Shown here piece by piece: positions 60,334 to 64,000 of a stretch of DNA of 64,000 nt. The DNA comes from Takakia lepidozioides (Eukaryota; Streptophyta; Takakiopsida; Takakiales; Takakiaceae), in contig CM060732.1 of NCBI GenBank assembly GCA_030704615.1, forward strand, positions 58,757,053-58,821,052, in the 5' to 3' direction. Below the pieces are notes generated by a model, which saw only the letters and a list, made by a program, of their open reading frames with translations, did not search any database and was not told the origin of the DNA. Position 1 is the stretch's first letter, and each line of letters begins with the position of its first letter. The position numbers and the translations under genes were made by a program.

Positions 60334-63048
60334 ATGTGTTATGTCGTCCAGGGGGTGGACGAGATGAAGAGGTTACAGGGCACTGCTGCTAAGTCTCCGA
60401 TCAGTGTGTCTGGTCCAGTCATTGCCCAAATCATTCTTGATTCTTGCATACTTGATACTCGGGAACGTAAGGAGATGGGAGTGTTTGAGGCAGAAACCGC
60501 TGCAATTGAAGAGCAGGGCTCTTCACATAGTGAGGGTGGACTGGCAGGGCAACACCAGTATAAGAGACAGAGGCGGGGTACGACTATAGTGGCGGATCCA
60601 CTGGCTTCACGGAAACCGCACGATGATGTTTCCCAAGCTCTTGTGCAGGATGGGGCACAGCAGCACAGAAGGCTGTTATTATTGGAAGCACGGCCTTCGG
60701 AGAGGGAAGAGGAAGTCAATTCGATACCACAGCCACCACAGCCAATTGCCTCAGTTGTCTTAGAGGTTCCACAGTTAGAGTATGTTGTGACACAACCCCA
60801 AATTGCTTTGGACGGTGAAAGGTTGGACATTCCCACTACAGAGCAGGTCGTGGCCGAAATTGAGAAGACACTTAATTTGTTGGGCACTTATGTGAAATCC
60901 CATGTTCCATCTACCCAATTGACAGCTTTGAGGGAGGAACTCAGGAAGGAGTTTGAGGCTCGTATTGCCACTGAGTGTGCAAACAAGGTAGATGAGGAGG
61001 TCAATCTCAAGTTACAGCAAGAGTTGGAGGACACAAAGGCTGCTTTGCAGTTGGCTAAGGGACATTTGATTGAAGCAGGTCTCGAGCAGGACCAGTTGCA
61101 TGAAGCACATAAGCAACAGTTATACCAAATGCAGGTGAAGCATGAGGGCAAGTTGCAAGAAGTGAATGTACTACATATAGAGTTGGAGACAGTACATGAG
61201 AAGATGACCATACAATGTGCTACACTCACAACTACTCTTGAGCAAACTGCATTAGAAATTAACAGACAAAGGGAGAGATGTATGAGGGCAGAAGCTGAGA
61301 TAATAGAGCAAGCGAAACTCATTGTTGATATGAAGAAAACAATCTGTCGCAATGAGAATACTTTCAAACAATACAGACAGGTTGAGGCTGACCAGGAGAG
61401 GTACATCCAGGAGTTACAACAAACAGTCATGGTCAATAGAAATGAACTCTCTGTGGCTAACAAGGCTTGGAAAGAAGCCAATAATCTGGATGCTGCCTAT
61501 GCGGGTCTGGTTGAACCTCATGCGAAGCGCATGGAGGCTTTACAGCAGTAGTTAGATGTGTACAGACTCACGGAGGAGCAGACTCTCAGGGGTGCCACAC
61601 ACGACTTGGTGGATAACCACCTTATGCAGGTTAGCACAAGGGCCGGTAGAAGGCAAAGCACCACGAAAGCTTACCCAGGGCGAGATGAATGAGCTCAGAT
61701 TGCAGGTGCAAAACATTGCCACAACTATTATAGACAATGTCTATAGTAGGATAGCGGAGCTACAAGATGACGTGGAAGGTCTGCAGACTCAAGTGGATGA
61801 CCTGAGTTCAAATATTAACAAGAGAGTCTTTGTTCCTGAGGAGCAGCTCATGGCTACTTATTTACATGCCAGATCTCTAATTTTTCAATCTTCTTCGCAG
61901 GGGTGGCAGGAGATACCGGTACAGGAGATGCCAGTGGTAGAAGGGCCAGTGGTACCAATACCACAGCCGGTGGCTGTGCAAGTAGCTGACCCTGTTGCTA
62001 CTACAGCCACACCACAGTCTGAGCTATGGGGGGATGCTGCTTTTAACCCACCTAAGACTCCTGCTACATGGGAGTACAGTCGGGCTATGATTATGTTGGA
62101 TTTGGCTTGGAAGGAATTTAGTCCTCCGCAGTCGTTGGCACATTACTACCAGATCATGTGCATTTGGTTGCCAGTGGCAACTCGAACTAAGGTTCTTCCG
62201 AACAATCGACCCATTGAGGATCATTACTTTACGAGGTACTGGTCTGAAGCAGGTACCATGTTGAAGGAATTAATTGCCTTCCAAGTTGTACATGGGTACA
62301 TTTATACCGAGACCAAGGAGGTATCAAGTATTGTCATGGGCTGTGGATTATACTATGCTGCTTGTTTTCTGGCATGTTATCACATTGAGCAGCAGAGGAT
62401 GCAATCCCGATTTCTGAGTTATTCCAGTGGGGATCATTGGGTTTTACCTTCAGTGCCACCTCATATGTACCTATATGATGCAAAAGGATTCCCAACTTCG
62501 TTCATGGTTTCATTCGGCTTGGAACAATTTGACAACACAGAAATTCGGCCCTGAGGATATTTTCTTTAAGGGACATGAGGCCTGGAAATACTTACACTGT
62601 TCCAAAGTTATTGGCACACCTCTTACCTATACAGATAAGGAGTTGAGGACGTTCACTAATTTTGCTTGCAAGCGCTTACAACAAGTTGTACAATTTAAAC
62701 TTCCAGACATGGTGGGACCACATTGTATGCCACACAGGATTCCACTTAAAGTTTGGCCGTTAAAACTCCTAAGGGGAGACGAGGATTCTGATACTACTGT
62801 TTCTTCAACGGACTCTTTTGACATGGCAGAGGACTATGCACTTCAGATGGCAGAGAAGAAACGACGGGGATCTCCTATGCCTGAGAGGTTACCTCGTTAT
62901 CAGCCAAAGGAGGGTTAGACATTTCCAGGTAGTACTCAATCATCTCCATCAGCCAGTAACAGGACTCGGGCTCGCACACGGAGTCCTTCACGAGACTCTC
63001 ACCGTCAGAAGGGTGCTCGCTCACAAAGGTTTGCTAATCCCAAACAGT
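60334..63048 (+). pseudogene. Coiled-coil ORF of unknown family, next to a probable LTR
   Basis: Frame 1 (60334-61551, 405 residues) has a Gln/Glu-rich N-terminus and a long coiled coil (about residues 180-390). It meets a TAG at 61549, yet coding-like sequence continues in frame to about 61650. Frame 2 (to 62554) carries another coil, a Pro/Val-rich linker (VVEGPVVPIPQPVAV) and a folded-looking part (FNPPKTPATWEYSRAM, HYYQIMCIWLPVATRT, RYWSEAGTMLKELIAF). Frame 3 (about 62530 to 63048) has FGPEDIFFKGHEAWKYLH and a basic Ser/Arg tail. So one long protein was broken by a stop and two frameshifts. I recognise no domain. Its position directly before a polypurine tract suggests a retroelement gag-like or extra 3' ORF. 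Confidence 0.6.
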
Positions 63049-63071
63049 AAACCGTGAGGACACGGCTTTTT

Positions 63072-63085
63072 GAGAGGGGGAGGGG
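63072..63085 (+). other. Polypurine tract before a probable 3' LTR
   Basis: GAGAGGGGGAGGGG is followed by TAA and then TGTTAGAGGG, which fits a plus-strand primer site next to the TG start of an LTR. Confidence 0.6.
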
Positions 63086-63088
63086 TAA

Positions 63089-64000
63089 TGTTAGAGGGCT
63101 GCTTGGGACTTAGACGCTTTTACGGGTTCTGTGGGGTACCCTTAATTTTTGCGTAGACTGAGACCAACAGGAGCCTTAGGGGTGGCAGCAGCAGGCTTTA
63201 GGGGGGTTACACAGTCTGACACAACTTTACATAGTCCGCCACAACTTCGCACAGCTGTACACAGCCCGACACAGCTCCACACAGCTTCATACAGCCCGTC
63301 ACAGTCAGACGCAGCCCAACACAGCTTCACACAGCCAGTCACAGCCCGCCACAGTTTCGCACAGCTTCACACAGCCCGTCACAGCCAGTCACAGCCGCCA
63401 CAGCTTCGCACAGCCCGACACGGCCCGACACTGCCCGACACAGCTTCACACAGCCAGTCACAGCCCGACACAGCTTTACACAGCCAGTCACACCTCGGCA
63501 CAGCTTGACACAGCTTGTCACAGTACATGGGGAACAGTTATCATTGACAGGGAACGACTGTGTGGGAACGACATCTGCAGGGGGAACGTGTTACTTCAGG
63601 GGTGACGGTTAGTTAGTTAGGTGGTTAGAACAGCTTGGGGGTAGATTAAGGAGAGCGGCAACAGGAAGGGAGCACTTCACGGGGAGCGTTTCTTGGTCAT
63701 GCATGAGAGGAGATCAGGCAGAGAGCAAGAACGAGAGCACGGAGAAGGAGGAGAGATGAACAGTAGATGCTTGTACATGCAAAGCTGTAGTGATATTGTA
63801 GGGCAGATTAGAGTCACCATGACATTGGCCTGATATCTGATAAATCATAATCTGATACTTATTCGATACAATCACACTGTGTAAAGAGACATGAGTGAAG
63901 CTGTGGAATGAATGCATGATTAATTGGAACTTAGTAGATACTGAAGCAATTTGATGCTTCAGTATACACGGTAAGGTAAATTGATAACATGAAGGCAAGA
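63089..64000 (+). repeat. Probable LTR, cut by the window end
   Basis: It starts TGTTAGAGGGCTGC after the polypurine tract. It contains a short tandem repeat (63225-63525) and then GGGAACGAC-type repeats (63530-63595). The partner LTR is not in the window, so the call depends on the tract and position. Confidence 0.5.
63225..63525 (+). repeat. CACAGCCCGACACAGCTT short tandem repeat
   Basis: About 25-30 units of 10-11 bases (CACAGCTTCA, CACAGCCCGT, CACAGCCAGT) alternate without a strict order. It lies inside the probable LTR. Confidence 0.9.

Noticed and set aside
60888-61481. 197-residue minus-strand frame rich in Cys and Ser
   Set aside because: It is a shadow of the coiled-coil frame on the other strand.

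Overview
This window is nuclear DNA from a land plant. The genes have introns and plant-specific families: an LRR receptor-like kinase, a mitochondrial phosphate carrier, a pectin methylesterase, a plastid-type DUF3727-like protein and a gar2-related protein. Between them lie many decayed transposons. PPR-derived sequence and an exon-like piece of a tubulin-tyrosine-ligase-like (TTLL) gene hint at a seed-free or other non-flowering plant with motile sperm. That placement is inference, and I cannot name the species.

Layout. 1-6243 (+): a three-exon LRR receptor-like kinase. 7313-8515 (+): an intronless mitochondrial phosphate carrier. 8516-12405: intergenic, holding an odd Ty1/copia remnant whose internal region is an inverted repeat and whose 5' LTR contains a SINE. 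12406-15447 (-): a five-exon pectinesterase. 16420-16890: a 41-bp minisatellite, then an 11-exon DUF3727-like gene (17118-22185, +). 22787-23455: a TTAA-flanked piggyBac-like MITE. 23700-25060: SINE pieces and a GGACCCTCC-type minisatellite. 25560-29140: a minus-strand LINE copy with a non-autonomous hAT element inside it. 29868-34303: a full-length but broken hAT transposon. 35759-38605 (-): a three-exon gar2-related gene. 40950-44330: a gypsy integrase fragment joined to a second LINE copy that carries a 2A-like NPGP motif. 44590-45950: a 120-bp tandem repeat. 46620-47840: an array of short hairpins. 49370-54620: CACTA-like termini and gene pieces. 55870-57270: a TTLL fragment and a transposase-associated gene. 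57430-60110: a PPR pseudogene that turns into a satellite. 60334-63085: a broken coiled-coil ORF of unknown family, followed by a polypurine tract and a probable LTR that runs to the window end.

How it fits together. The four spliced host genes were rebuilt exon by exon; all junctions keep frame and nearly all introns are GT-AG (one is probably GC-AG). They are unrelated in function and simply share the neighbourhood. The accessory DNA is the unusual part: nested insertions, a family of SINEs, one hAT element with its probable non-autonomous relative, a LINE with a motif I associate mainly with animal LINEs, and several tandem arrays that seem to derive from genes or hairpins. I found no CRISPR array, rRNA gene, intact tRNA gene or prokaryotic-style operon.
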